Part shown: piece by piece, positions 33,934 to 42,921 of the stretch | Position numbering within the stretch: position 1 is the first letter of the stretch | Layout of the letters: every line of letters starts with the position of its first letter | Source: an uncultured Paracoccaceae bacterium | GTDB lineage: Bacteria; Pseudomonadota; Alphaproteobacteria; Rhodobacterales; Rhodobacteraceae | NCBI GenBank assembly: GCA_937872465.1 | Contig: CALMSR010000079.1 | Span: forward strand, 1-44,007 | Direction of reading: 5' to 3' | DNA: 44,007 bases | The notes under the pieces: generated by a model | The model's input: only the letters and a program-made list of their open reading frames with translations | Told to the model about the DNA's origin: nothing | Database searches by the model: none | Program-made: the position numbers and the translations under genes

Positions 33934-34836
33934 TTAACTGGGCTGGTGCGGTGCCCCGCGCCGCACAGGCCAGACCTCCAGGACACCGGCGCACAGGACC
34001 AATGCGCCGCCGACGAGTTCGAGCGGCGCGAGCTGCTCTGCGGCGAGCACGGCGGCTGACACGGCGCCAACCACGACCTCCGTCATCAGGAGAATGCCGA
34101 CACGAGCGGGCTCGAGCCGCACTGCCGCCCACATCAGGCTGGCGGTCGACAGCCCCCACCACACCCCTCCGGTCGCGATGGCCAATCCGAGGGGTGCAGC
34201 GAAACCGCCGCCATAAGGACCGCTTCGCAGGGGTTCCAGGAATGGCGCCAGGGTCAGGGCCGTGACCGCCGCACCGATGGCGAAGACGAAAGCTGCCGGT
34301 CCCGGATCCAAGTCTGATTTGGCACGCATTCCCGTTGTCCCGACGGACCACAGGAACCCGGCGAAAAGCGCCATCCATTCTCCCGCCCCCCGTGGCAGCG
34401 GAAGCTGCGCGTCCGCGCTCAGCATGATGGACAGTCCCGCCAGCCCTACCAGGATCGCCAGGACGCGCAGACGCGAAGTTTGCCAGCCCATGACGTATCG
34501 GCCGATCAGGGTGCTCCAGACGGGCGTGAGGAAGTAGAGCAGGATGATGATCGCGACCCTGCCATACATGAACGCGATCGAGTACAGGGCGAAGGCCGCC
34601 CCACCCAGGGCGATGGAGGCGAGAGCAGTGCGATCGGATCGCGCAAACTGACCCCGCCGCCGGATCGCCAGCGGGAACAGAAGGAGCGCCGCGGCGGTTG
34701 TGATGGCGACCGTTCCCCATGCGCCCGGCAGTCCCATCTCGCCCAGTGACCGCACTGGCAACCAGTAGACCCCCCAGAGGGCCCCGGTGAAGGCGACGAT
34801 CGCCGTCGCCAAAGCTGTAGTCCGCTCGCTCGTCAC
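33934..34836 (-). CDS. EamA-family (DMT) transporter
   Basis: 300 residues with about ten hydrophobic helices arranged as two EamA repeats (about 8-140 and 150-290; e.g. FTGALWGVYWLPVRSL and FAGFLWSVGTTGMRAK near the starts of the repeats). Drug/metabolite transporters of this group export amino acids or other small metabolites; the substrate here is unknown. It is on the strand opposite the phage genes, between DUF6441 and a tail gene, where intact relatives have no such gene. It therefore looks like inserted cargo. Appears intact. Confidence 0.88.
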   Translation of the reverse strand: MTSERTTALATAIVAFTGALWGVYWLPVRSLGEMGLPGAWGTVAITTAAALLLFPLAIRRRGQFARSDRTALASIALGGAAFALYSIAFMYGRVAIIILLYFLTPVWSTLIGRYVMGWQTSRLRVLAILVGLAGLSIMLSADAQLPLPRGAGEWMALFAGFLWSVGTTGMRAKSDLDPGPAAFVFAIGAAVTALTLAPFLEPLRSGPYGGGFAAPLGLAIATGGVWWGLSTASLMWAAVRLEPARVGILLMTEVVVGAVSAAVLAAEQLAPLELVGGALVLCAGVLEVWPVRRGAPHQPS

Positions 34837-34980
34837 GCGCCCATGCGTAGCCAGAATCTCTGAGGAGGCAAACCGATCCGAGCGACGCGCGCACGTGTAT
34901 CAGCGAGCACACGCACGCTCCGAGTGATCAGCGAGGGCCTCGGGCGAGCCTCCTTCGCACTGGCAACGTAGGGACCGATC

Positions 34981-35403
34981 GTGCCCACGCCTCGTGAAAC
35001 CATCCTCTCGGCGCTGCATGCCCTCCTGCAAACCCTGCCCACGCCCGTTCTCCGCGGCGAGGTCCTGCCCGAGCGCATGCCGGCCGCGGGTCTCCTGATC
35101 CTGCGCGATGGCGACCCCGGCGAGCCCGCGGTGACGCTCTCGCCGCTCCGCTACCACTACCAGCACCGCGCCGAGGTCGAGGCGGTAGTGCAGGTCGGCA
35201 CCGGCCGCGACGCGGCTTTCGACAGCCTGGCCGCCGGCGTCGGCACCGTGCTCTCGGCTGACCGCACGCTCGGCGGGCTCTGCGACTGGATCGAGGCGGA
35301 GGCGCCGCGGCCGGTCGACCTCGCCCTCGACGGCGCCGCGGCGCTGAAGGCCGGGGTCATCCCGATCGTGCTGCACTACTCGACGAGCGACCCGCTCGTC
35401 TGA
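34981..35403 (+). CDS. Phage tail terminator/completion-like protein
   Basis: 140 residues starting at GTG. The pattern (RETILSALHALLQTLPTPV, then LLILRDGDPGEPAVTLSPL, YHYQHRAEVEAVVQ and VDLALDGAAALKAGVIPIVLHY) matches the small protein found just before the tail tube gene in these prophages, where a lambda gpU-like tail terminator would be. Assignment rests on position and general pattern. Intact. Confidence 0.6.
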   Translation: MPTPRETILSALHALLQTLPTPVLRGEVLPERMPAAGLLILRDGDPGEPAVTLSPLRYHYQHRAEVEAVVQVGTGRDAAFDSLAAGVGTVLSADRTLGGLCDWIEAEAPRPVDLALDGAAALKAGVIPIVLHYSTSDPLV

Positions 35404-35428
35404 TCTCCACCCTTCGAAGGACACCGGC

Positions 35429-36046
35429 ATGGCACGCGCGCAAGGAGCGCGGGCGCAGATGGCGCTCGCATTCGAGACGGTCTACGGCACGGCACCAGCC
35501 GGCGGCTACACCCGGGTGCCGTTCGCCAGCACTTCGCTCGGCGCTGAGCAGCCGTTGCTGACCTCCGAGCTGCTCGGCTACGGCCGCGACCCGCTGGCGC
35601 CGATCAAGGACGCGGTGACCGCAGACGGAGATGTCGTGGCGCCGATCGACGCCGAGGCCTTCGGCTTCTGGCTGAAGGAGGCGTTCGGCGAACCGACCAC
35701 CACCGGCACCGGCCCCTGGAGCCACGAGTTCCGCTTTGGCGGCTGGGTGCTGCCGTCACTGTCGATTGAGACGGCGATGCCGGAGGTCCCGCGCTTCGCC
35801 ATGTACTCAGGCTGCGTCCTCGACCAGCTCAGCTGGCAGCTTCAGCGCTCGGGGCTCTTGACCGCGACGGCGAAGCTGGTGGCGCAGGGCGAGACGGTCG
35901 GCACGACGACGGCGGCCGGCACGCCGGCGGAACCGGCGGTCAAGCGCTTCGGGCACTTCAACGGCAGCATCAGGCGAGGATTGCTTCGCCCTGAGCAACG
36001 GTCTCTGCGGGAACCGCGGCAGTGGTGCCGTGGCCCCAGGTGGTAG
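35429..36046 (+). pseudogene. Phage tail tube protein, 3' truncated
   Basis: It starts behind GAAGGA. MARAQGARAQMALAFETVYG, then GYTRVPFASTSLGAEQPL, GFWLKEAFGEP and HEFRFGGWVLPSLSIE are typical of the tail tube family of these prophages. It is family-like to about residue 180 (FGHFNGSI), then changes at about 35969 to an unrelated basic tail (RRGLLRPEQRSLREP) ending at 36046. Relatives are about 100 residues longer. A foreign segment with a LysR gene follows. Confidence 0.7.
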
Positions 36047-36133
36047 CCAGAATGCCGGAGAGCGCCCGAAGGCGGCGCGGACCGTCCGTATGTCGATATC
36101 TGTCAGGGGCATTAGTTCATGTATCGGCATCAC
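35970..36133 (-). pseudogene. Small unrecognised minus-strand gene or gene start
   Basis: An ATG at 36130/36133 with a GGAGA-like site opens MPIHELMPLTDIDIRTV. With one frame change near 36085 it continues LRALSGILATTWGHG and ends GEAILA with a stop exactly at the tail-tube junction (35970-35972). It is divergent from the LysR gene, where a LysR target usually lies. Family not recognised; low confidence. Confidence 0.25.
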
Positions 36134-36185
36134 GGGTCTCCGTTCTGGTTCCCCTCAGATGCCCTTATCGATACGTTATAGCCAG

Positions 36186-36220
36186 ATGAGCGAGCTCATG
36201 AGAGGATGAGACAAACTCAT
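36186..36220. promoter_or_regulatory. Tandem ATGAG/CTCAT inverted repeats before the LysR gene
   Basis: ATGAG (36186) pairs with CTCAT (36195), and again ATGAG (36206) with CTCAT (36216). The two similar palindromes are 20-21 bp apart and the second overlaps the LysR start codon. Likely an autoregulatory site. Confidence 0.45.
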
Positions 36221-37130
36221 GAATGTGGAACCACCCCGAGAGCTACTGGACCGCTTGATCGCCTGCCTGCCGCTGCTCGTCGCAGTTTCTGAGGCCGGGA
36301 GCTTCGCTGCAGCGGCCGGGCGGCTCGATCTCGATCCGAGCGCGGTGAGCCACCGGGTTCGCAACCTCGAACACATCCTTGAGTTAAAGCTCTTCGATCG
36401 CACAACCCGGAGCGTCCGCCCGACCCGGGCCGGCGCCCTGCTTTGCGATGCGGCCCGGCGCACCACGTCCGATCTCGCCCGTGCCCTCACCGCCGCCCGC
36501 GAGTCGCGGCGCGAGGCGACGGTGCATCTCTCGGTCATGTCGTCCCTGGCGATGAAGTGGCTGGTGCCGCGCTTGCCGCTTGCCCGTGAGGCAGGCCTCG
36601 ACCTCGCGCTCGACGTCAGCGAGGGCTTCGCCGACCTTGGCCCCGGCGGCGCGGACGCAGCGATCCGCTTCGGCATTGGCCCGTATCCCGGTCTGCACAG
36701 CACCCGCCTCGCAAGTTGCATGTTGCAGCCGGTGATCGGCGCCGGCCTGGAGGCCCGCTTCGGCCGTAACTTCGACCCGCTCGACCGCCATGGACCGATG
36801 CTCCTCGGCGACCTCGGCAGCGGCCGCAACCGGGCGCTGGTCTCGTGGGAGGAATACGCCCGTCGTCTCGAGCGGTCGCTCCCCGAAGGTACCCCACGTC
36901 AGGACTTCGACCGCTCCGACCTGATGCTCCTCGCGGCCATCAGCGGTTTCGGCGTCGCGCTCGGACGTTCTGTCCTCATTGACGATGATGTCGCTGGAGA
37001 CCGGCTCTGTACCGTCGGCGCGCCGGTGCGGATCGAGGCCGCCTACTGGCTCGTCACCTCCCCCGAGGAGGCCGACGCCGAGCGCATCCGGTCGCTGCGC
37101 CAATGGCTCGCCGGTTGCTTCGCCGCATAG
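36219..37130 (+). CDS. LysR-family transcriptional regulator (GcvA-like)
   Basis: 303 residues. N-terminal winged helix-turn-helix (PLLVAVSEAGSFAAAAGRL, DPSAVSHRVRNLE, LFDRTTRSVRPTRAG) and a two-lobed ligand-binding domain (from about residue 100, with DVSEGFADLGPGGADAAIRFG) of the GcvA subgroup. It lies between the truncated tail tube gene and the tail chaperone gene, so it came in as foreign DNA. The divergent gene it probably regulated is reduced to a fragment; no other local target is evident. Intact. Confidence 0.88.
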   Translation: MNVEPPRELLDRLIACLPLLVAVSEAGSFAAAAGRLDLDPSAVSHRVRNLEHILELKLFDRTTRSVRPTRAGALLCDAARRTTSDLARALTAARESRREATVHLSVMSSLAMKWLVPRLPLAREAGLDLALDVSEGFADLGPGGADAAIRFGIGPYPGLHSTRLASCMLQPVIGAGLEARFGRNFDPLDRHGPMLLGDLGSGRNRALVSWEEYARRLERSLPEGTPRQDFDRSDLMLLAAISGFGVALGRSVLIDDDVAGDRLCTVGAPVRIEAAYWLVTSPEEADAERIRSLRQWLAGCFAA

Positions 37131-37326
37131 CCGGCCAGACCCGGATTGCCAGGCCCGGTTCCCGCCTGCTGCGAGAACTTGGCGCGGGTCGCGAGCGGCC
37201 TTCGGGACGTCACGCTCGCAACATTCCGACAAGCCACCCGTGCGGGCGCCTCAACTGACGCGGACCCCTCGGTGCGTTCGCGCGATCCTACTGTGCGACC
37301 GACCATCCACAAGGAGACACCTCGAC

Positions 37327-37794
37327 ATGCTCAGACTCGACCTCGTCGCAGAGCCGCGATGGCTCGACCTTGGACACGGTGTACGATTGCGCGTTGCCCC
37401 GCTGACCACAGCGCTGATGGTGGCGTCGCGCGGCGACCCTGCCATCGAGGTGCTGCCCGAAGCTGCCTCCGACGAGGAGCGGGCGCTGGTCTTCGCCAAG
37501 GCGATCGCCCGGCAGGCGGTGACCGATTGGGAGGGCGTCGGCGATGCCGACGGCAACCCAGTTCCGGTGACGCCGGGGGCCATCGACGCGCTCCTCGAGG
37601 TCTGGCCGATCTTCGAGGCGTTCCAGCTGCCGCGGCGAGATCGGGTTGATCTTCGGCTTGCCCGGAAACAGCCAGCCCTCGGGCCGGGCCTCGCGCCAGT
37701 AGTCCCGCAACAGCGCCAGCAGGCCGGGCGACAGCATCACCTTGCGGTCCTTGCGCCCCTTGAAGCCCTGGATCCTCTCGTCGTACTCGCATGA
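37327..37794 (+). pseudogene. Phage tail assembly chaperone, 3' truncated
   Basis: The ATG at 37327 follows AAGGAGAC. MLRLDLVAEPRWLDLGHGVRLR, then VFAKAIARQAVTDWEGVGDADG and PGAIDALLEVWPIFEAFQ match the small chaperone that follows the tail tube gene in this prophage type. At about 37630 the sequence changes into the reverse strand of a tyrosine recombinase fragment, and the frame runs on to 37794 with no meaning. Only the last 20-30 residues of the original are likely lost. Confidence 0.65.
37630..37793 (-). pseudogene. C-terminal-core fragment of a tyrosine recombinase
   Basis: The minus-strand translation reads RIQGFKGRKDRKVMLSPGLL and PEGWLFPGKPKINPISPRQL. The G-K-G-x-K-x-R-like hairpin carries the catalytic Lys of XerD-type integrases, and the rest matches the integrases that accompany IS91-like transposons. 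The segments with the catalytic Arg and Tyr are absent. A matching N-terminal fragment on the same strand is at the right end of the window (43945-44007), with the metabolic cassette between them. Confidence 0.6.
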
Positions 37795-37954
37795 GCCCAT
37801 CGGCAACCGGCTAAGGGGCGAGAAGGTGAAGCTGGTGATCGAGAAACCCGTCTTCACGTTTTTCGGGTTGTCGGTTTTCTCGACCTGGCAGCAGGTCCGC
37901 GAAGCTCGAGGTGTTCTTCGGCGAGAACCTCCGACCGGCGTCCTGGCCGGTTCG

Positions 37955-37990
37955 CGGTTGGCGAAGCCGTCGTTCGCCAACCGGAACTGG
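37955..37990. promoter_or_regulatory. LysR-type site, copy A (nitronate monooxygenase promoter)
   Basis: Perfect 11-bp arms CGGTTGGCGAA (37955-37965) and TTCGCCAACCG (37973-37983) with a 7-bp spacer. The half from 37963 to 37990 (GAAGCCG, TTCGCCAACCG, ACTGG) recurs at 40238-40265. It lies 97 bp before the monooxygenase start. The rest of 37794-38086 holds no gene. Confidence 0.6.
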
Positions 37991-38086
37991 CCTCGAGCGC
38001 ACCTCGGCGGTTAGCGTGGACGGACAAAGCAGACGGCAAATCGATGGGCCGATCTGTTAGGTAAACGCTCCCAGGAGGAACACATC

Positions 38087-39199
38087 ATGGGTCGGAGCCG
38101 ACTCCGCACGCCTATCTGCGACCTGCTCGACATCGAGTTCCCGATCATGCAGGCTGGAATGGGCGGCGTGACTTACGGGAACATCGCCGCCGCCGTCTCC
38201 AACGCCGGCGGACTCGGCGCGATCGGCGGGATCGACATTCCGGTGGACGAGTTCGAGGACGAGATCAAGCTCTTCCGGAGCCTGAGCGACAAGCCACTCT
38301 GCGTCGATCTCGGCTTTCCGATGAGCGCGCCGGCGGGACTGACCGACGTCGCAATGCCCGCCGAGGCGCCGGCGCCGATCAAGCAGCTCTACAAGGAGCT
38401 CGAGGCGCAGGGCGTCGAGGTGGTGCCGACGCACGACCAAGCGATCAGCGCCGCGGACAATAAGAGGAAGCTCGAGATCTCGCTGGCGCATGGCGTCGAG
38501 GTCATCGCCTGCGCCCTGGGGACGCCGACCTGGGTGGTCGAGGAGTGCCACAAGGCCGGCGCCAAGGTGATGAGCATCGTCGGTCTCGCCAAGCACGCGC
38601 AGAGCGCGATCCGCAACGGAACCGACGTCGTCATCGTGCAGGGCACCGAGGGCGGCGGCCATACCGGCGACGTCGGCCTCATCACGCTGCTCGCCGAAGT
38701 TCTCGACTTCTCTCCCGTCCCCGTCGTCGCCGCCGGCGGCCTCGCCAACGGCGCTCAGATCGCGGGGTGCCTCGTGCAGGGGGCGCAGGGCGCCTGGGTG
38801 GGCACGCGCTTTCTCGTCACCAAGGAGTCGCGGGCCGAGGACGACTTCAAGCAGGCGGTGATCGAGGCCGGGTACGATGCGACCCTGCGCTCGCCGATCT
38901 TCGACGGCCTGCACGTGCGCCAGCTCCGCAACCGCTTCACCGACGTCTGGAACGGCCATTGGGACGAGCTGCAGCCCTATCCCGTCCAGCGCGTGCTAAC
39001 GTCGCCGATCAAGTGGGCAGCGCATCGCGCCAATCTGAAGGACTACATGAACCTCGCGGCCGGCGCGGCGAGCGGCCTGATCCGGGACCTGCCTTCGGCG
39101 GCCGAGGTTCTGGATCGGCTGGTCGAGGAGACGGTCGCGGCGCTCGAGACCACGGAGCGGCGGATCGAGTTCGCGAGCGCCCAGCCGGTCGCCGTCTGA
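38087..39199 (+). CDS. Nitronate monooxygenase-family flavoenzyme
   Basis: 370 residues. FMN-binding TIM barrel of the 2-nitropropane dioxygenase class: PIMQAGMGGVTYGNIAAAVSN at the start, EGGGHTGDVG (about 186-195, with the family His), PVVAAGGLANGAQ and GAWVGTRFLVTKE for the phosphate-binding loops. The ATG has a perfect AGGAGG site. Class members oxidise alkyl nitronates, but several act as enoyl reductases or on other substrates, so the reaction is not certain. First gene of the metabolic cassette, with a clear terminator after it. Confidence 0.82.
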   Translation: MGRSRLRTPICDLLDIEFPIMQAGMGGVTYGNIAAAVSNAGGLGAIGGIDIPVDEFEDEIKLFRSLSDKPLCVDLGFPMSAPAGLTDVAMPAEAPAPIKQLYKELEAQGVEVVPTHDQAISAADNKRKLEISLAHGVEVIACALGTPTWVVEECHKAGAKVMSIVGLAKHAQSAIRNGTDVVIVQGTEGGGHTGDVGLITLLAEVLDFSPVPVVAAGGLANGAQIAGCLVQGAQGAWVGTRFLVTKESRAEDDFKQAVIEAGYDATLRSPIFDGLHVRQLRNRFTDVWNGHWDELQPYPVQRVLTSPIKWAAHRANLKDYMNLAAGAASGLIRDLPSAAEVLDRLVEETVAALETTERRIEFASAQPVAV

Positions 39200-39206
39200 C
39201 CTGACG

Positions 39207-39232
39207 CCGCCGCCGGGTTCGCCCGGCGGCGG
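39207..39232 (+). terminator. UUCG-loop hairpin terminator
   Basis: Perfect 11-bp arms CCGCCGCCGGG and CCCGGCGGCGG closing a TTCG loop, 8 bp after the monooxygenase stop. Very stable; it has only a short T-run after it. Confidence 0.75.
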
Positions 39233-39298
39233 TTCCCGCTCGCCTTCGGGCGGGCGGCGAGGCATGCTCCGGGCGCCGATCCCCCAAAGGCGCCCACG

Positions 39299-40213
39299 GT
39301 GAGCACGCTCAACATCCCGATGCTGATCCGGAAGGTCGATCTGCTGACGCTGCGGCTGTTTCTGGCCGCCATCGAGGAAAAGCAGATCGGTCGCGCCGCC
39401 GCGCGGGAGAACATCGCGCCGTCGGCCGCGACCAAGCGCATCCAGGACCTCGAGGACATGGTCGGCGAGAAGCTTCTGGAGCGCCGCCCAACCGGCGTCG
39501 CCCCGACGGCGGTCGGCCAGCTTCTGGCGACCCACGCCCGGCGGATCTTCGACCACCTGGAGGAATTCCGCCGCGAGCTCGACGACGTGTCCGAGGGGGT
39601 TCGCGGCCGGGTACGCCTTGCCTCGTCCAAAGGGATACTGATCCGGCACCTGGCGCGCGAGATCGGCATCTTCACCGCGAACTTCCCCCTGGTCGAGATC
39701 GAGATCCACGAAGACATCAACCCGAACGTCCACGCGGCGCTGCTCGCGGGCGACGCCGATCTGGCCTTCCTCGTCGCGACGCCGGACCTTGTGTCGGACG
39801 CAATCGAAGCCATTCCCTATCGCAAGGACCGCCTGGTGGCGGTTTATCCGCTCGGGCACCCGTTCTCGACGAAGACGAGCGTTTCGCTGGCGGACCTGCT
39901 GGACGCGCAGCTCGTCACGATCCCGAGCGGCACGACCCTGATGACGCGGCTGCATGAGGCGGCGCGACGCGTCGGACGAAGCGTGCAGACTCGGCTCTCC
40001 GTCGCCAGCGTCGAGGCGGCGCAGAGCCTCGTCCGGGCCGGGCTCGGGGTGACGATCCAGCCGGATTTCATGCTGTCGAGCGATGACCTCGAGACGCTCG
40101 GCACGGTGCCTATCGCGGAAGACTGGGCGCAGCGCGAAATTGAGATCGGCGTGCTCAAAGACCGGCCGCTCGCCTCCGCTGCGAACCTGCTCATCCGGCA
40201 GCTCACGCGCTGA
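39299..40213 (+). CDS. LysR-family transcriptional regulator
   Basis: 304 residues. DNA-binding domain LRLFLAAIEEKQIGRAAAREN, APSAATKRIQDLED, LLERRPTGVAPTAVG; effector domain from about residue 95. The GTG at 39299 is taken as start; an ATG at 39320 would cost seven residues. It lies between the monooxygenase and the TRAP/dehydrogenase genes. The shared motif about 95 bp before both of those start codons makes them the probable targets. The inducer is unknown, presumably the substrate of the pathway. Confidence 0.87.
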   Translation: MSTLNIPMLIRKVDLLTLRLFLAAIEEKQIGRAAARENIAPSAATKRIQDLEDMVGEKLLERRPTGVAPTAVGQLLATHARRIFDHLEEFRRELDDVSEGVRGRVRLASSKGILIRHLAREIGIFTANFPLVEIEIHEDINPNVHAALLAGDADLAFLVATPDLVSDAIEAIPYRKDRLVAVYPLGHPFSTKTSVSLADLLDAQLVTIPSGTTLMTRLHEAARRVGRSVQTRLSVASVEAAQSLVRAGLGVTIQPDFMLSSDDLETLGTVPIAEDWAQREIEIGVLKDRPLASAANLLIRQLTR

Positions 40214-40237
40214 GGGCCGCGCCGCTTCGCGAACAGA

Positions 40238-40265
40238 GAAGCCGGACTTCGCCAACCGAGACTGG
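40238..40265 (+). promoter_or_regulatory. LysR-type site, copy B (TRAP binding-protein promoter)
   Basis: GAAGCCG, three unmatched bases, TTCGCCAACCG, two unmatched bases, ACTGG: 23 of 28 positions equal copy A (37963-37990). It lies 94 bp before the dctP-like start. The left palindrome arm of copy A is not conserved here. Confidence 0.55.
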
Positions 40266-40358
40266 AGCGAGTCGCCTATTCGGGCATACTGCCAGCTGAA
40301 GCCAGCGGCCCGCTGCGCACGCGGTCGCAAAGAAATCAGCAAGAACTCGGAGGAACCA

Positions 40359-41372
40359 ATGCGGTACTTCTTCGGCGGCGCCCTGGCGCTGGCGTTGGCG
40401 GCGATGTCCTGTGCCGCCGCAGCCCAGGAAGCGCGGCTTCGCGTCGCGCACCAGTTCCCCGCGAGCAGCTACATCTGGGTCGAGTCGGGGCAGGTCTTCG
40501 TGGACGCGGTGGGGGAGCTGACCGGCGGAGCGTTGCGATTCGACGTCTTCCCGGCCGCGCAGCTCGGCAAGGACAATGTCGCGCTCGTCAACTCCGGACT
40601 CGCCGACGTGGTGGCGCTGCTCCCGAGCTACACGCCCGAGAAGCTGGCCCTCAGCTCGGTGGCGGAGCTGCCCGGCCTCTTCGACACCGGCTGCGAGGGG
40701 ACGGAGATGATGTGGGAGATCGGCAAGCCCGGCGGGCCGCTCGACCAGAGCGAGTATGCGCCCCAGGGCTTTCGCGCCCTCTTCACCGTCGCGACGACGC
40801 CCTACAAGATCATGCTGGTCTCGAAGCAGGTCTCGACCCTCGAGGACATTGCGGGGCTGAAGATCCGTGCCGGCGGCGCCGCGCAGGACCAGACGGTGCG
40901 AGCGCTCGGCGCGGTGCCGATCAGCATCTCTGGCCCCGAGTTGATGGATTCGGTCACGCGGGGCACTGTGGACGGCGCGATGTTCCCCTATCTCGCGCTG
41001 AAACCCTTCAGCCTCGACGACAAGTTCGACCATTCGGTCGAAGGCGTCCCCTTCGGCACGGCCGTGATCATTTTCGCGATCCGCACCGCAGCCTGGGAGG
41101 CGCTCTCGGACGCGCACAAGGCGGCCGCGCTGGAGGCCGGTGACCGGGCTCGCCGGCACTTCTGCGAATACATGGACGACGAGGACAGGCGCGTAAGGGA
41201 CGAACTCGTCGCGAACGGCTTCGGCGCCACGACGATCTCGGGTGAGGAGGCGGCGCGGTGGCAGGCGCTCGTCGATCGGGTCGCCGAGGACAGGGCCGTC
41301 GAGATGGACCGTCAGGGCCGCAACGGCTCCGCGCTGCTCGAGGCGATGCGCGCGGCAGCAACCGGCAACTGA
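40359..41372 (+). CDS. TRAP transporter substrate-binding protein (DctP family)
   Basis: 337 residues. Signal peptide (1-22, ...AAAAQ), then EARLRVAHQFPASSYIWVESG, a DctP fold with DVFPAAQLGKDN, LKIRAGGAAQDQ (the conserved Arg contacts a carboxylate ligand) and PISISGPELMDSVTRGTVDGA. It binds an organic acid in the periplasm. No DctQ/DctM membrane subunits are in the window, so it is an orphan that must use a distant partner. An AGGAACC site precedes the start; the aldehyde dehydrogenase follows after 23 bp. Confidence 0.88.
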   Translation: MRYFFGGALALALAAMSCAAAAQEARLRVAHQFPASSYIWVESGQVFVDAVGELTGGALRFDVFPAAQLGKDNVALVNSGLADVVALLPSYTPEKLALSSVAELPGLFDTGCEGTEMMWEIGKPGGPLDQSEYAPQGFRALFTVATTPYKIMLVSKQVSTLEDIAGLKIRAGGAAQDQTVRALGAVPISISGPELMDSVTRGTVDGAMFPYLALKPFSLDDKFDHSVEGVPFGTAVIIFAIRTAAWEALSDAHKAAALEAGDRARRHFCEYMDDEDRRVRDELVANGFGATTISGEEAARWQALVDRVAEDRAVEMDRQGRNGSALLEAMRAAATGN

Positions 41373-41395
41373 AGCCGGCGACAAGGGGAAACACC

Positions 41396-42895
41396 ATGGG
41401 CTTCACTCTGACCCCGGTCCGCGACGCGCTCGGCGTCCGCCCCGGCCGACTGCTGATCGGCGGTGAATGGATCGACTGGGACGGCGAGCGCTTCGACCAG
41501 CTCAACCCGGCGACAAACGAGGTGATGGCGAGCTTTCCCGTCGCCGGCGAGCGGGGCGTGGACTTGGCGGTGGCCGCCGCCCGCAATGCGTTCGACGAAG
41601 GTCCGTGGCCGATGTTGCGGGCGCAGGACCGCAAGCGGATGATCCAGCCGATCGTCGACCGGATCTACGCGGCCGAGGAGGAGCTGCACAAGTTGCAGTG
41701 CCTCGACAACGGCATGCCCTATCATTTGACCCGCGGTTCGCGCGTCGGGGCGAAGGCCTCCGCCGACATGTTCGACCACTACGCCGGCTGGATCGACAAG
41801 ATCAACGGCGAAACCTACCCGGTCTTCTCCGGCGCTTCGAACATGCAGTACCTGTCGTTCCGCGAGCCGGTCGGCGTCGTGGCGGCGATCCTGCCCTACA
41901 ACGGGCCGCTCTACACCTTCGGGACCAAAGTCGGCGCGGCGCTCGCCTGCGGCTGCACCGTGGTGGTGAAGCCTTCGGAATACACCAACCTCGCGGTCTC
42001 GCGCATGGCCGAGATCCTCGCCGACTGCGACCTGCCGCCCGGGGTGCTCAACCTCGTGACCGGAGCGGGCGAGACCGGCGCCTCGCTGGCGTCCCATCCC
42101 GGCGTCGACAAGGTCAGCGTCACCGGCAGCCCCGAGGTCGGCGAACGAATCTATACCGCCGGCGCGCAGACGATGAAGCGGCTGTCGCTCGAGCTCGGCG
42201 GCAAGAGCGCCGGCATCGTCTTCCCCGATGCGCGCAGCGTCGCGGCCGCCGCGACCACGCTTATGGGCCTCTGCTCGACCTTCCTTTCGGGCCAGATCTG
42301 CTCGACGCCGTCGCGGGCGGTGGTGCACGAGTCGATCCTGGACGAGTTCGTCCACCACGCCCGCGAGCAGGTTAAGAAGGTCCGCTTCGGCGATCCGTTC
42401 GACCCCGAGACGACCTCCGCGCCCATCGTCTCCAAGCGGCAGATGGCGAAGATCCTCGGTTTGGTGCAGGCCGGGCGGGACGAAGGCGCGACCCTCGTCT
42501 TCGGCGGCGACGAGCCGGGCGGCGAGCTTGCGCAGGGCAACTGGATAAATCCGGCTCTGTTCACCGGCGTGCGCAACGACATGCGCATCGCGCGCGAGGA
42601 GGTCTTCGGCCCCGTACTGAGCGTGATCCGCTTCCGCACCGAGGAGGAGGCGGTCGCCATCGCCAACGACAGCGACTACGGGCTCGCGGGCGCGGTCTAC
42701 ACCACCGACATCAGCCGGGCGTTCCGGGTGGCGCGCGCCGTCCGCAGCGGGTCGATCGGGATCAACAACTACGCGAGCGTCCCGAACGCGCCGATGGGCG
42801 GCGTCAAGCGCTCCGGCCTCGGCCGCGAAGGCGGCTGGCAGACGATCGAGGCCTACACCGAGCTCAAGACCATCAACATCAACCTGGACGCCTGA
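41396..42895 (+). CDS. NAD(P)-dependent aldehyde dehydrogenase
   Basis: 499 residues. ALDH superfamily motifs: PYNGPLYTF and VVKPSEYTNL for cofactor, SVTGSPEVGERI, catalytic Glu in LELGGKSAG, catalytic Cys in FLSGQICSTPSR and EEVFGPVLSV near the end. The ATG at 41396 follows AAGGGGAAAC. It oxidises an aldehyde to an acid. Cotranscribed with the TRAP binding protein and the following short-chain dehydrogenase, suggesting a two-step alcohol-to-acid oxidation of an imported compound. Substrate unknown. Confidence 0.92.
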   Translation: MGFTLTPVRDALGVRPGRLLIGGEWIDWDGERFDQLNPATNEVMASFPVAGERGVDLAVAAARNAFDEGPWPMLRAQDRKRMIQPIVDRIYAAEEELHKLQCLDNGMPYHLTRGSRVGAKASADMFDHYAGWIDKINGETYPVFSGASNMQYLSFREPVGVVAAILPYNGPLYTFGTKVGAALACGCTVVVKPSEYTNLAVSRMAEILADCDLPPGVLNLVTGAGETGASLASHPGVDKVSVTGSPEVGERIYTAGAQTMKRLSLELGGKSAGIVFPDARSVAAAATTLMGLCSTFLSGQICSTPSRAVVHESILDEFVHHAREQVKKVRFGDPFDPETTSAPIVSKRQMAKILGLVQAGRDEGATLVFGGDEPGGELAQGNWINPALFTGVRNDMRIAREEVFGPVLSVIRFRTEEEAVAIANDSDYGLAGAVYTTDISRAFRVARAVRSGSIGINNYASVPNAPMGGVKRSGLGREGGWQTIEAYTELKTININLDA

Positions 42896-42921
42896 CGGCG
42901 GACCGGGAACGGAGGGGAACC

